Positions 1 to 7,487 of a DNA stretch of 21,422 bases are shown piece by piece. This stretch comes from an uncultured Bacillota bacterium. Its GTDB lineage: Bacteria; Bacillota; Clostridia; Lachnospirales; Lachnospiraceae. A model generated the notes under the pieces. It saw only the letters and a program-made list of their open reading frames with translations. It made no database searches and was not told where the DNA came from. The stretch covers positions 1 through 21,422 of the forward strand of contig CAJKMA010000047.1 in assembly GCA_905200905.1 (NCBI GenBank), read 5' to 3'. Position 1 is the stretch's first letter. The number at the start of each line of letters is the position of its first letter. Position numbers and translations under genes: made by a program.

Positions 1-158
1 TTCTGCAGAAGGCAGTGGAGGTAAAACAAGGCGATACACCTGAAATCCTTCAGAGAAGAGTTATGGAAGAAGCAGAATGGAAAATCATGCCGAAAGCCAT
101 TGATCTGATTGTAAATGACAGAGTAGAGATTCAGGATGGTCTGGTAAAAATTCGATAA
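1..158 (+). CDS. purN: Phosphoribosylglycinamide formyltransferase, C-terminal end (partial)
   Basis: An open frame enters from the left edge (first complete codon at base 3) and stops at TAA 156-158. It encodes about 51 residues that begin LQKAVEVKQGDTPEILQRRV and end DGLVKIR. The pattern of VxQGDTPEtLxxRVxxxEw followed by lP.AI.li is the usual C-terminus of PurN, which transfers a formyl group from 10-formyl-THF to GAR, the third step of de novo purine synthesis. The neighbour purD makes GAR, so the two act in consecutive steps. It is 31 nt upstream of purD with no terminator between them, so they are probably cotranscribed. Only the tail is visible, so the N-terminal catalytic residues cannot be checked. 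Confidence 0.85.
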   Translation, partial: LQKAVEVKQGDTPEILQRRVMEEAEWKIMPKAIDLIVNDRVEIQDGLVKIR

Positions 159-189
159 AAACAAAAGACAGGAAAGGGGCATTGGATTT

Positions 190-1464
190 ATGAAAGTATT
201 GATAATCGGAAGCGGTGGAAGAGAACATGCGATTGCATGGAAGGTGGCACAGAGTCCAAAGGTAGAGAAGATTTACTGTGCACCAGGAAATGCAGGAATT
301 GCAGAATATGCAGAGTGTGTAGCCATTGGAGCTATGGAGTTTGAGAAACTGGCTGCATTTGCAAAAGAACATGAGGTAGATCTGACCGTAGTAGGCATGG
401 ACGACCCGTTAGTGGGCGGTGTTGTAGATGTGTTTGAAAAAGAAGGACTTCGTGTGTTTGGACCAAGAAAAAATGCGGCTATTTTGGAAGGCTCCAAGGC
501 ATTTTCAAAAGACTTAATGAAAAAATACAATATTCCTACAGCAGGATATGAAAATTTTGAAGATGCAGATGCAGCTCTGGCTTATCTTAGAGAAAAGGCA
601 GAATTTCCAATCGTGTTAAAAGCAGACGGTCTGGCTCTTGGAAAAGGTGTGTTAATCTGCAATACCTTGGAAGAAGCAGAAGAAGGTGTACAAACCATTA
701 TGCTGGATAAAAAATTCGGTTCTGCAGGAAACACGCTGGTTATTGAAGAGTTCATGACAGGCCGTGAAGTTTCTGTTTTATCTTTTGTAGATGGAAAAAC
801 CATTAAGACTATGACTTCCGCACAGGATCACAAACGTGCCAAAGACGGTGACCAGGGATTAAACACCGGCGGTATGGGAACCTTCTCACCAAGTCCGTTC
901 TACACAAAAGAAGTAGACGATTTCTGTGAAAAATATATTTACCAGGCAACCGTAGATGCTATGGCAGCAGAAGGAAGAGAATTTAAGGGAATTATTTTCT
1001 TTGGTTTAATGCTGACAGAAAAAGGACCAAAGGTTCTGGAATACAATGCAAGATTTGGTGACCCGGAAGCCCAGGTTGTTATCCCAAGACTGAAGAATGA
1101 TATTGTAGAAGTGTTTGAAGCCTGTGTAGATGGAAAACTGGATGAAGTAGACCTGCAGTTTGAGGATAATGCAGCAGTCTGTGTAGTTCTTGCTTCTGAC
1201 GGATATCCGGTGTCTTATGAAAAAGGATTCCCAATCGAAGGTCTTGATACATTCAAAGACAAAGACGGATACTATGTGTTCCATGCAGGAACTGCGTTTA
1301 AAGATGGCAAGATTGTCACAAACGGAGGCCGTGTTCTTGGTGTTACCGCAAAAGGGGCAGATTTAAAAGAAGCCCGTGCCAATGCTTACAAGGCAACCCA
1401 GTGGATTCAGTTTGAAAATAAATATATGAGAAATGATATTGGAAAGGCCATTGACGAAGTGTAA
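190..1464 (+). CDS. purD: Phosphoribosylamine--glycine ligase (GAR synthetase)
   Basis: This 424-residue ATP-grasp enzyme has the usual PurD length. It joins 5-phosphoribosylamine and glycine with ATP to give GAR (step 2 of purine synthesis, cytosolic). Visible landmarks are GSGGREHA at residues 7-14 (N-domain phosphate loop), KADGLALGKGV at 144-154 (ATP-grasp lysine and glycine loop), HKRAKDGDQGLNTGGMG at 214-230, and the family signature RFGDPEAQ at 288-295 preceded by E284 and N286 (Mg ligands). The common VGPExPL segment reads VGMDDPL at 68-74, a mild variation. A GGAAAGGGG ribosome binding site lies about 10 nt upstream of the ATG. It follows purN and is closed by a strong terminator, so it is the last gene of its operon. 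Confidence 0.96.
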   Translation: MKVLIIGSGGREHAIAWKVAQSPKVEKIYCAPGNAGIAEYAECVAIGAMEFEKLAAFAKEHEVDLTVVGMDDPLVGGVVDVFEKEGLRVFGPRKNAAILEGSKAFSKDLMKKYNIPTAGYENFEDADAALAYLREKAEFPIVLKADGLALGKGVLICNTLEEAEEGVQTIMLDKKFGSAGNTLVIEEFMTGREVSVLSFVDGKTIKTMTSAQDHKRAKDGDQGLNTGGMGTFSPSPFYTKEVDDFCEKYIYQATVDAMAAEGREFKGIIFFGLMLTEKGPKVLEYNARFGDPEAQVVIPRLKNDIVEVFEACVDGKLDEVDLQFEDNAAVCVVLASDGYPVSYEKGFPIEGLDTFKDKDGYYVFHAGTAFKDGKIVTNGGRVLGVTAKGADLKEARANAYKATQWIQFENKYMRNDIGKAIDEV

Positions 1465-1486
1465 AAAGGTGGCTGTATTATAGAAG

Positions 1487-1529
1487 ACCGCACTGATTTT
1501 CAGAAAAGAGAAAGTCAGTGCGGTTTTTC
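1487..1529 (+). terminator. Intrinsic terminator after purD
   Basis: The left arm ACCGCACTGATTTT (1487-1500) pairs with AAAGTCAGTGCGGT (1511-1524), with one G-U wobble, around a 10-nt loop. A run of five T residues follows. It ends the purine operon and insulates the following two-component genes. Confidence 0.9.
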
Positions 1530-1536
1530 TATCTGC

Positions 1537-1565
1537 TTGCGAAAACAGGGAGGGTATAGTAAGAT
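1537..1565 (+). promoter_or_regulatory. Candidate sigma-A promoter for the two-component operon
   Basis: TTGCGA (1537-1542), a 17-bp spacer and TAAGAT (1560-1565) lie just downstream of the purD terminator and about 40 nt before the regulator start. Each box matches the consensus at four of six positions. An overlapping TATAGT at 1555-1560 could be an alternative -10 but lacks a well-placed -35. Confidence 0.4.
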
Positions 1566-1603
1566 AAAAATAGGATAAGAAACGAAAAGGGATATTGACT
1601 ATT

Positions 1604-2272
1604 ATGAAAAAGATAGCAATCATAGAGGATGATCAATTGTTTCATGAAGCTCTTCAAAGAGCATTGAAAAAAGCAGGATATCAGGTGGCAGGTGCTTTTT
1701 CTCTTGCACAGGGATATGAGGTTTTAAAGGAGCATCCCAGTCTTTTGATCATAGACAGAAATCTTCCTGATGGGGATGGATTGGAATTGTGCAGGAAGGC
1801 CAGAGAGTCTGGTGGTATTCCGGCATTGTTTTTGACGGCAAGAGATGAAGAAGAAGAAATGATAAAAGCCTTTGATTTCGGGGCAGATGATTATTTAGTA
1901 AAGCCTTTTTCCATGGCTGTGCTGTTGAAACATATTGAGGCAATCCTCAGAAGAACAGGGGAAAATCATGAAATTTTTCAATATGAAAATTTGAAAATAG
2001 ACTTTGAAAGAAAACAGGTTTTTAGAGAAACAGAGGAAGTCAGACTGACTGCCAAGGAATATAAGCTTCTGGAAATTTTGGCAAAAAACAAAGGAAGAGT
2101 TTTGACAAAAACCATGCTTTTGCAGCAGGTGTGGGATGCAGAAGGAGCATTTGTGGAAGAAAATACAGTGAATGTAACACTAAACCGTTTAAAGAAAAAA
2201 ATAGAGCCAGACCCATCAAATCCTATTTACATTACGAATTTGTTTGGGCTTGGCTATACATTTGGAAAGTGA
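1604..2272 (+). CDS. OmpR-family response regulator
   Basis: A 222-residue two-domain DNA-binding response regulator. The receiver domain (about 1-115) has the acidic pair E8-D9-D10, the phospho-acceptor D51 in LLIIDRNLPDGDG, the switch T78 in LFLTARD and K100 in YLVKPFS. The C-terminal winged helix (about 125-222) carries LTAKEYKLLEIL and the terminal GLGYTF motif typical of OmpR/PhoB regulators. The ATG at 1604 is preferred over an in-frame TTG at 1595, because AAAGGG at 1586-1591 would nearly touch the TTG. Its stop lies 4 nt before the kinase start, so the two are translated together. By analogy with BceR-type systems it probably controls the adjacent ABC transporter; the tandem repeat at 3140-3161 is a candidate target. 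Confidence 0.93.
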   Translation: MKKIAIIEDDQLFHEALQRALKKAGYQVAGAFSLAQGYEVLKEHPSLLIIDRNLPDGDGLELCRKARESGGIPALFLTARDEEEEMIKAFDFGADDYLVKPFSMAVLLKHIEAILRRTGENHEIFQYENLKIDFERKQVFRETEEVRLTAKEYKLLEILAKNKGRVLTKTMLLQQVWDAEGAFVEENTVNVTLNRLKKKIEPDPSNPIYITNLFGLGYTFGK

Positions 2273-2276
2273 AAAT

Positions 2277-3119
2277 ATGTTTCAAAAAAGAAAAGAAATG
2301 GAAATCATTTCCAGAGCTTTAGAAGATTTAATAAATGGAAAAACGCTGGAAATTGCGTTGCCAAATCAAGACACACTTCCGGCTAAAGTGCAGCATCAAT
2401 TGGTGCGTTTATCGGATATCATCAGGGGAACACAGGAAAAGGCTTGGAAGGAACGCAATCAAATCAAAGAATTAATTGCAGAGACGGCACATCAGCTTCG
2501 TAATCCCCTTGCAAACATGGAAAGCTATTTGGAATTGTTGCAAGAGGAAGAGATTAGCAGGGAAGAAAAAGAACTTTACCTGGAAGCACTTTGTGCATCA
2601 GAGGCCAGAATCCGTTTTCTCACCGAAGGATTTATTAAGATGTCCAGATTGGAAAACCATATAGTACAGATAAAAAAAGAACAGGAAGATTTGACAGCTA
2701 CGGTACTCAACAGTCTGTTTCAAATGAGGAAGGATGCACAGGAAAGGCAGATTATTTTTTCAGTCCAGGGAGAGGAAGAGCTGTGTGTGTCTCATGATGC
2801 AAAATGGCTGGGAGAAGCTGTCTATAATTTATTAGATAATAGTGTGAAATATTCCCCAAATGGCAGCAAGATTGAGATAAAAATTTCAAAAAATGAGATG
2901 TTTGCACAGATTGCAGTAAGAGATTTTGGAGTGGGAATTGAACACGAAGAATTGAATTTGATTTTTCAGAGATTTTATCGTGGAAAAAGAGCAGAAAATC
3001 AACCAGGCTTTGGTCTGGGGTTATATCTTGCCAGAGAAATTGTTTTACAGCATGGCGGTTTTATGAAAGCAAAAGAAAAGGAAAAAGGTTTGGAAATCTC
3101 CATATTTTTACCGGTTTAA
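2277..3119 (+). CDS. Sensor histidine kinase without membrane segment
   Basis: A 280-residue HisKA-HATPase_c kinase. The phospho-acceptor H72 lies in AETAHQLRNPLANMESYL, where HQLRNPL replaces the commoner HELRTPL. The N box is NLLDNSVKYSP at 184-194, the G1 box DFGVG at 216-220, the F box FQRFYRG at 230-236 and the G2 box GFGLGLYLA at 244-252. The first 60 residues are polar and probably coiled, and no hydrophobic segment of membrane length exists anywhere. The start is ATG 2277, with GGAAAG 7 nt before it; extending to 2244 adds only 11 residues and no membrane helix. Kinases next to FtsX/Bce-type transporters normally have two membrane helices, so this cytosolic form is unusual. It presumably phosphorylates the regulator encoded immediately upstream. 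Confidence 0.92.
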   Translation: MFQKRKEMEIISRALEDLINGKTLEIALPNQDTLPAKVQHQLVRLSDIIRGTQEKAWKERNQIKELIAETAHQLRNPLANMESYLELLQEEEISREEKELYLEALCASEARIRFLTEGFIKMSRLENHIVQIKKEQEDLTATVLNSLFQMRKDAQERQIIFSVQGEEELCVSHDAKWLGEAVYNLLDNSVKYSPNGSKIEIKISKNEMFAQIAVRDFGVGIEHEELNLIFQRFYRGKRAENQPGFGLGLYLAREIVLQHGGFMKAKEKEKGLEISIFLPV

Positions 3120-3139
3120 GTTTTTTTGAAGAATTTGTT

Positions 3140-3161
3140 TTTGTAAGTAGTTTGTAAGTAG
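3140..3161 (+). promoter_or_regulatory. Tandem 11-bp direct repeat, candidate response-regulator operator
   Basis: TTTGTAAGTAG occurs twice in immediate succession (3140-3150 and 3151-3161), upstream of the ABC transporter genes. Direct repeats at about one helical turn are the classic binding arrangement for OmpR/PhoB-type dimers, and such a regulator is encoded in the same cluster. A candidate promoter follows at 3180-3209 (TTGTAA, 18 bp, TACAAT), although its -10 box nearly touches the ribosome binding site. Whether it is a functional operator is inference. Confidence 0.5.
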
Positions 3162-3220
3162 TGTCTGCTAGGATAAAACTTGTAAAAACAAATCGCAGAA
3201 TGATACAATGAGGTGGAAAT

Positions 3221-3901
3221 ATGGAAGTATTAAAAACAGTAAATGTAAAGAAAATCTATCAGATGCCTTCTGGAGGAGTTCAGGCACTTGATGGAGTGAA
3301 CCTTTCTATCGAAGAGGGGGAATTTGTAGCGATTGTAGGTTCTTCCGGTTCGGGGAAAACAACCCTTTTGAATCTATTGGGAGGTCTTGATAAGCCCAGT
3401 GAAGGCAGTATTTATGTCAGGGGCGAAAAGCTGGAAGATATGGAGAGTGAAGAGCTTACTATATTCCGAAGGAGAAATATTGGCTTTGTATTTCAAAACT
3501 ATAATCTGCTTCCGATTTTGAATGTGTATGAGAATATTACCTTGCCTATGAAACTGGATGGAATGAGGGTGGATGAGGAATTTTTGAATCATATGATAGA
3601 CTGTTTAAAGCTGCGTGAAAAGTTATATCATATGCCGGAAACCTTATCAGGAGGACAACAGCAGAGGGTGGCAATTGCAAGGGCCTTGTCCACAAAACCT
3701 GCGGTACTTCTCTGCGATGAACCCACAGGAAATCTGGATTCTGTCACGGGGATGGAGGTAGTGGGACTTTTAAAGTCAAGTGCCTATGAGTTTCATCAGA
3801 CCATTGTAGTTGTGACTCATAATGAGGAAATTGCACAGATGGCTGACCGGATAATCCGCATTGAGGATGGAAAGGTCAAGGGTGATACTTATGAAGAATA
3901 A
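3221..3901 (+). CDS. ABC transporter ATP-binding protein (MacB/BceA/LolD type)
   Basis: A 226-residue ATPase of the family that energises FtsX-fold permeases. The Walker A motif GSSGSGKTT is at 40-48, the Q-loop glutamine Q92 in FVFQNYNLLP, the signature LSGGQQQR at 142-149, Walker B VLLCDEP at 162-168, the D-loop NLDS at 171-174 and the switch H200 in VVTHN. The RRxxIGFVFQxxNLLP segment is characteristic of the MacB/LolD/BceA group. A GAGGTGG ribosome binding site lies 4-5 nt before the ATG. The gene overlaps the permease start by 11 nt, which indicates translational coupling. In this group the ATPase works on the cytoplasmic face and drives peptide or antibiotic extrusion or protection; the substrate here is unknown. 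Confidence 0.95.
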   Translation: MEVLKTVNVKKIYQMPSGGVQALDGVNLSIEEGEFVAIVGSSGSGKTTLLNLLGGLDKPSEGSIYVRGEKLEDMESEELTIFRRRNIGFVFQNYNLLPILNVYENITLPMKLDGMRVDEEFLNHMIDCLKLREKLYHMPETLSGGQQQRVAIARALSTKPAVLLCDEPTGNLDSVTGMEVVGLLKSSAYEFHQTIVVVTHNEEIAQMADRIIRIEDGKVKGDTYEE

Positions 3902-6425
3902 TAACAGAGAAATCATCAGCCTTCTGGCAAAGAACATGTATCGGGCCAATGTGGTACGAAACCGTATTTTAATTACAGCAATTGCACTTGTGGTCATTAT
4001 GCTGTTTGGAGTATTCGGTCTGTCTATTGGAAAAATCAAAACAGATTATCTTTTATATGTCCGCAATTCAGGAACAGCAGCTTATACAACTTTAGAACGG
4101 GCGACAGAAGAACAACGCAGGGAAATAGAAGGTCTGGACTATATTAAAGAAACAGGAACGGTAGTCTATATAGGACATACAGATGATTTTGCAGCAGAAG
4201 TTTTGGATACAAAAGCCTATGAAAAAATACAGAAACCAGCTTACACAGATATTCATGGAACCTATCCAAAAGAGGAAAAAGAAGTTATGCTTCCTATGCG
4301 TGCTTTGGAAGAGATAGGGATTTCCAAGCCATACATTGGAATGGATATTCCCTTGAAAATAACCCTTGTAAATGACAGTATAAGGGAAGAACATTTTCGG
4401 CTTTCCGGATATTATACAGAATATGTAGACCCCATGGTCGGAGCACCAAGAGGATATTTTTCTCAGGCTTTTTTAGATGGGCTAAAGCTGAATATTCAGG
4501 AAAATACCACGCTTTTAATACAACAAAAAGATACCATAACAGATGAAAAGATAGAAGAAAGACTTTACCAAGATGTGACCATGGCAGATGACAGCCAGCA
4601 GTTTTTCGGAGGAAATGCGATTACCTACCAGGCTGTTTTTGATTTGGCAGGAGGATTTGATACAGGGATTTTTCTGGCAGTTATGATTCTCATAGGTGCC
4701 TATCTTCTTATTCATAATGTGCTTCAAATTTCCCTTTCCAGGGATATCCGGCAATATGGACTTTTAAAAGTTTTGGGAACAACAGGCGTACAGCTTCGCA
4801 AGGTGGTTTACCGGCAGATATGGAAAATGATAATGATAGGGAGTCTCATAGGCAGTGTAACCGGAAGCGTACTTATGGTGACTGTAGTGCCAAAATTGTT
4901 ATCAGGGATGTATTTGAACGGTCTTGGTGAAGCCTCATCTATAATTGCATTTAAGCCCTGGCTTCTGATTGCAGCAGTTCTTTTTAGTGCGGCAGTTACT
5001 TTTTTTAGTGCATCCACAGCGATGAGAAAAATAGTGAATATGACTCCAGTAGAAGCCGCAAAGTTTTCAGAGGCAGATGCAGGAAAACAGAAAAAAATCA
5101 GACAATCCACCACGGGAGGAAGTCTTGCACAAATGGCTTGGAGGAATACTGTCCGTTTGAAAAAACGCTTTTTGTTTACGGTAGGTTCGCTGTTTTTGGG
5201 GCTTGTTGTAGCACTTGGTGCAGTGGTGATTTCCACAGGAACCGATGATACCAATCGCATAGAGTATGAGAATGCAGATTTTAATATTCAAAGCCAGATG
5301 AGTAGCATGCAGGCATCTCAATACGATGCACAGGAAAACTATTTTCCAGAGGAATTATGCAGAAAAATGGAAGGTTTGAGCGGTGTTACAAAAAGTGTGC
5401 GGAGCAAGGGAGGCTATGGGTATGTAGAAACGGAAGAAAAGGCCCTGGAGCTTTTCATGAAAGAAAATAAAACAGATTTACCTTATTTTGAGATTGTGGT
5501 TCAGGCAGTAGGTGCAGAGTATCTGGAAAAGTTAGAAATATTTTCCAAGAAAGAAGGGCTTCCTTTGGATATAGAAGCTGTGAAAAAGGGAGAGGGCGTA
5601 CTTCTTTTTCATTATAATTTGTTATCTCAAATACAAAAAGAGGAAAGTGTAACATATACAGGAATGCCCATTACTTTTTATAATATGAAGCACGAAAAGA
5701 AAGCAGAAATGAAACTGGCAGGTTATCTGAATGTGAAACAGAAACGGCTTCCAAAACTAAATACTACCTGGAATGGACCTGGTATTTTATACTTTTTAGC
5801 AAGTGAAAAAGGTTTTGAGAACATGGGACTTCCAAGACAAAATTTTGGTATGAAACTAACGGTACAGCCAAAAGCAGAGCCAATGTTGAAGGAAAGCCTG
5901 AATCAGATGATAGAGGAAAGAAATAGAACCTTCAGAAATCCAAAAGAAACGGAAAATCAAGATGCCAGAACATTGTTTATGTCTGCAAAATCTGATATAT
6001 TGAAAGCTGCAAAAGATTATATCGTTTCCAGCCGTATTGTTATGAGTGTGCTTTGTGGGATTTTGATTCTTATGGGGCTGGCAAATTATGTGAATGTGAC
6101 TATGACAGGCCTGACACAAAGAAAAAGAGAATTTGCAGTCATGGAAAGCATTGGCATGACAAGAAAACAACTTCAAAAGATGCTGGTTTTAGAAGGAACT
6201 TTTTATAGCTGTGTGATTGCGGGATTATTGATTACAGTGGGGAGTTTGTGTTTAGCTGGCATTGCTTATGTGATGAAGCAGAGGATTGCGTATTTTCATT
6301 TTTCCTATCCGTTTTGGGGTTTGTTTTTGTGCATTGTTGTTCTTTTTGTAAGTTGTACAGGAATTCCTCTTTTTATGTATCATAAGAATCAGAAATTGAA
6401 TAAATACCAGGAGATGATAAGATGA
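3891..6425 (+). CDS. FtsX-fold ABC transporter permease, 844 residues, 8 TM
   Basis: A large permease partnering the ATPase just upstream. Eight hydrophobic segments are visible at roughly 25-48, 257-281, 313-335, 352-375, 427-449, 714-737, 770-793 and 804-828. They form two FtsX-like units, each with a large extracytoplasmic region (about 49-256 and 450-713). Each unit has the cytoplasmic coupling stretch SRDIRQYGLLKVLGTT (283-298) or RKREFAVMESIGMTRKQ (744-760). Classical BceB permeases are about 620-660 residues with 10 helices and one large loop, so this is a different, two-loop MacB-like architecture. The start at ATG 3891 is preceded by AAGGGTG at 6-nt spacing, which supports it over an upstream in-frame ATG at 3861. 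Substrate unknown; antimicrobial-peptide defence or lipid/peptide export is plausible. Confidence 0.9.
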   Translation: MKNNNREIISLLAKNMYRANVVRNRILITAIALVVIMLFGVFGLSIGKIKTDYLLYVRNSGTAAYTTLERATEEQRREIEGLDYIKETGTVVYIGHTDDFAAEVLDTKAYEKIQKPAYTDIHGTYPKEEKEVMLPMRALEEIGISKPYIGMDIPLKITLVNDSIREEHFRLSGYYTEYVDPMVGAPRGYFSQAFLDGLKLNIQENTTLLIQQKDTITDEKIEERLYQDVTMADDSQQFFGGNAITYQAVFDLAGGFDTGIFLAVMILIGAYLLIHNVLQISLSRDIRQYGLLKVLGTTGVQLRKVVYRQIWKMIMIGSLIGSVTGSVLMVTVVPKLLSGMYLNGLGEASSIIAFKPWLLIAAVLFSAAVTFFSASTAMRKIVNMTPVEAAKFSEADAGKQKKIRQSTTGGSLAQMAWRNTVRLKKRFLFTVGSLFLGLVVALGAVVISTGTDDTNRIEYENADFNIQSQMSSMQASQYDAQENYFPEELCRKMEGLSGVTKSVRSKGGYGYVETEEKALELFMKENKTDLPYFEIVVQAVGAEYLEKLEIFSKKEGLPLDIEAVKKGEGVLLFHYNLLSQIQKEESVTYTGMPITFYNMKHEKKAEMKLAGYLNVKQKRLPKLNTTWNGPGILYFLASEKGFENMGLPRQNFGMKLTVQPKAEPMLKESLNQMIEERNRTFRNPKETENQDARTLFMSAKSDILKAAKDYIVSSRIVMSVLCGILILMGLANYVNVTMTGLTQRKREFAVMESIGMTRKQLQKMLVLEGTFYSCVIAGLLITVGSLCLAGIAYVMKQRIAYFHFSYPFWGLFLCIVVLFVSCTGIPLFMYHKNQKLNKYQEMIR

Positions 6426-6462
6426 ACCGGGGAGATGATGATAAAAGAAAAACAAAGAGAAA

Positions 6463-6493
6463 TCATGAAGCAGGCGGAAATTTTGCTTCATGA
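6463..6493. repeat. Perfect 10-bp inverted repeat between permease and gntR
   Basis: TCATGAAGCA (6463-6472) is mirrored by TGCTTCATGA (6484-6493) around an 11-nt loop. On the plus strand no T-run follows, so it is not a normal terminator for the transporter operon. On the minus strand a T-rich stretch follows the stem, which would suit a minus-strand terminator, but no minus-strand gene ends here. It may be a protein site or an RNA end-stabilising hairpin. Confidence 0.6.
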
Positions 6494-6544
6494 AAGAAAA
6501 AAGATAAAAAGATAAAAATTTACAGGGGCGAAGCAAATGAGTCC

Positions 6545-6573
6545 TTGCTGGCGAGAAGCACTTATTATATACT
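6545..6573 (+). promoter_or_regulatory. Candidate sigma-A promoter for the FadR-type regulator
   Basis: TTGCTG (6545-6550), a 17-bp spacer and TATACT (6568-6573) end 30 nt before the regulator ATG. An AGGAAA ribosome binding site at 6595-6600 follows. The operator-like TGGT-N3-ACCA motif found before the downstream enzymes is not visible here. Confidence 0.55.
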
Positions 6574-6602
6574 GTCTATAGAAAGAGAAAGGGCAGGAAA
6601 CT

Positions 6603-7325
6603 ATGTTTAGGAAAATTGAAAAGGAAAATCCCTTTGAGGAAATTTTAGACCAAATTATTGAAAATATCAAAGAAGGGATTCTGAAAAAGGGAGATGCACT
6701 TCCGGCAGAAAGAAATATGGCAGAGGCATTAGGGGTTTCCCGTCCTGTGGTGCGGGAAGTATTAAGAACCCTGGGTTTGCTTGGGATTATCAAGACAGTG
6801 AGAGGTGGGGCAAGTTATGTGTCTGAAAACCTGGAAAATAGTCTTATCGAGCCATTATCCATATTGTTGCGTCTAAACAACAGCAGCATATACCATAATC
6901 AGCAGCTTCGCAGTGCCTTGGAAGTAGGGGCTGCACGTTTGGCTGCCAGAAACTGTACACCGGTGGATGCAGCAGAACTTCAGTTAATTCTGGCCAGACT
7001 GGATGCGGCAGAGGAAGAAAAAACCAGGGGAGACTTAGACAGGGATTTACACATTAAAATCGGAAAAATGGCTCAAAGCCCCATGTTGTTTTCGGTTATG
7101 AGCGCTTCTGCCCAGCTGACAGAAAATATTATTACGGGAATCCGGAGTTATATGATGCAGAAACAACATTCTGTCTCGCCGATGGATGAACAGCACCGAA
7201 AGTTGGTGGACGCAATTGTGGAACGTCGAGAGGAAGATGCCGAAATCTGTATGAGGGAACATATGAAAGCAATAGAAGATATCATATTAGAAATAGATCG
7301 GAAAAAAGAAAATATAAAGGTCTGA
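6603..7325 (+). CDS. GntR-family transcriptional regulator, FadR subfamily (FCD domain)
   Basis: A 240-residue regulator. An N-terminal winged helix (about 10-75) holds the GntR signature GDALPAERNMAEALGVSRPVVREVLRTL, and RGGASYV forms the wing. The C-terminal all-helical FCD domain (about 95-235) has the usual metal/ligand positions: D146 and H150 in DRDLH, H198 in DEQHRKL and H220 in MREHMKA. FCD regulators typically sense small carboxylates such as lactate, malate, gluconate or pyruvate. The gene has its own promoter and terminator and lies directly before a dehydrogenase/malic enzyme pair. The promoter of that pair has a FadR-type palindrome, so the likely role is control of that operon by a hydroxyacid; this is inference. 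Confidence 0.93.
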   Translation: MFRKIEKENPFEEILDQIIENIKEGILKKGDALPAERNMAEALGVSRPVVREVLRTLGLLGIIKTVRGGASYVSENLENSLIEPLSILLRLNNSSIYHNQQLRSALEVGAARLAARNCTPVDAAELQLILARLDAAEEEKTRGDLDRDLHIKIGKMAQSPMLFSVMSASAQLTENIITGIRSYMMQKQHSVSPMDEQHRKLVDAIVERREEDAEICMREHMKAIEDIILEIDRKKENIKV

Positions 7326-7336
7326 AAACGGGAGTA

Positions 7337-7370
7337 AAAGCTGCTGCATAAAAGTGCGGCAGCTTTTTTT
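7337..7370 (+). terminator. Intrinsic terminator after the FadR-type regulator
   Basis: AAAGCTGCTGCA (7337-7348) pairs with TGCGGCAGCTTT (7355-7366), with one wobble pair, around a 6-nt loop, and a T-run follows. It separates the regulator from the enzyme operon. Confidence 0.88.
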
Positions 7371-7403
7371 CGCATTTTTTACACGTGGTAATTGTCTTTT
7401 TTA

Positions 7404-7432
7404 TTGCGTTTTCTGGTTTGGCATGGTATGAT
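7404..7432 (+). promoter_or_regulatory. Sigma-A promoter of the dehydrogenase/malic enzyme operon
   Basis: TTGCGT (7404-7409), a 17-bp spacer and TATGAT (7427-7432) place transcription start near 7439, immediately before the palindromic operator at 7443-7457. That layout suits repression by promoter occlusion. Confidence 0.6.
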
Positions 7433-7442
7433 TTATTTATAA

Positions 7443-7457
7443 ATTGGTCATACCAAT
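7443..7457. promoter_or_regulatory. Candidate FadR-type operator (perfect 15-bp palindrome)
   Basis: ATTGGT-CAT-ACCAAT is a perfect palindrome of the form TGGT-N3-ACCA, which fits the known GT-N3-AC core of FadR-subfamily GntR operators. It covers about +4 to +18 of the predicted transcript. Related partial sites flank it: GGTATGA at 7425-7431 across the -10 box, and TGGAATACCA at 7466-7475 overlapping the start of the ribosome binding site. The two ATACCA half-sites are exactly 20 bp apart. The gene encoded just upstream is a FadR-type regulator. Confidence 0.65.
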
Positions 7458-7487
7458 ATTATTAATGGAATACCAGGAGGTGGCGTT

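Noticed and set aside
3204..3209. TACAAT as the main -10 box for the ATPase gene
   Set aside because: Transcription from it would start inside or after the ribosome binding site, so it was noted only as a candidate within the repeat feature.
4808..5260. A 150-codon minus-strand frame within the permease gene
   Set aside because: It is opposite a well-supported permease frame, with no ribosome binding site or domain.
6435..6515. A 26-codon frame after the permease (MMIKEKQREI...)
   Set aside because: The purine-rich GGGGAG is too close to the ATG, the product is simply Lys/Glu/Arg-rich, and it is crossed by the inverted repeat; evidence is too weak to call a gene.
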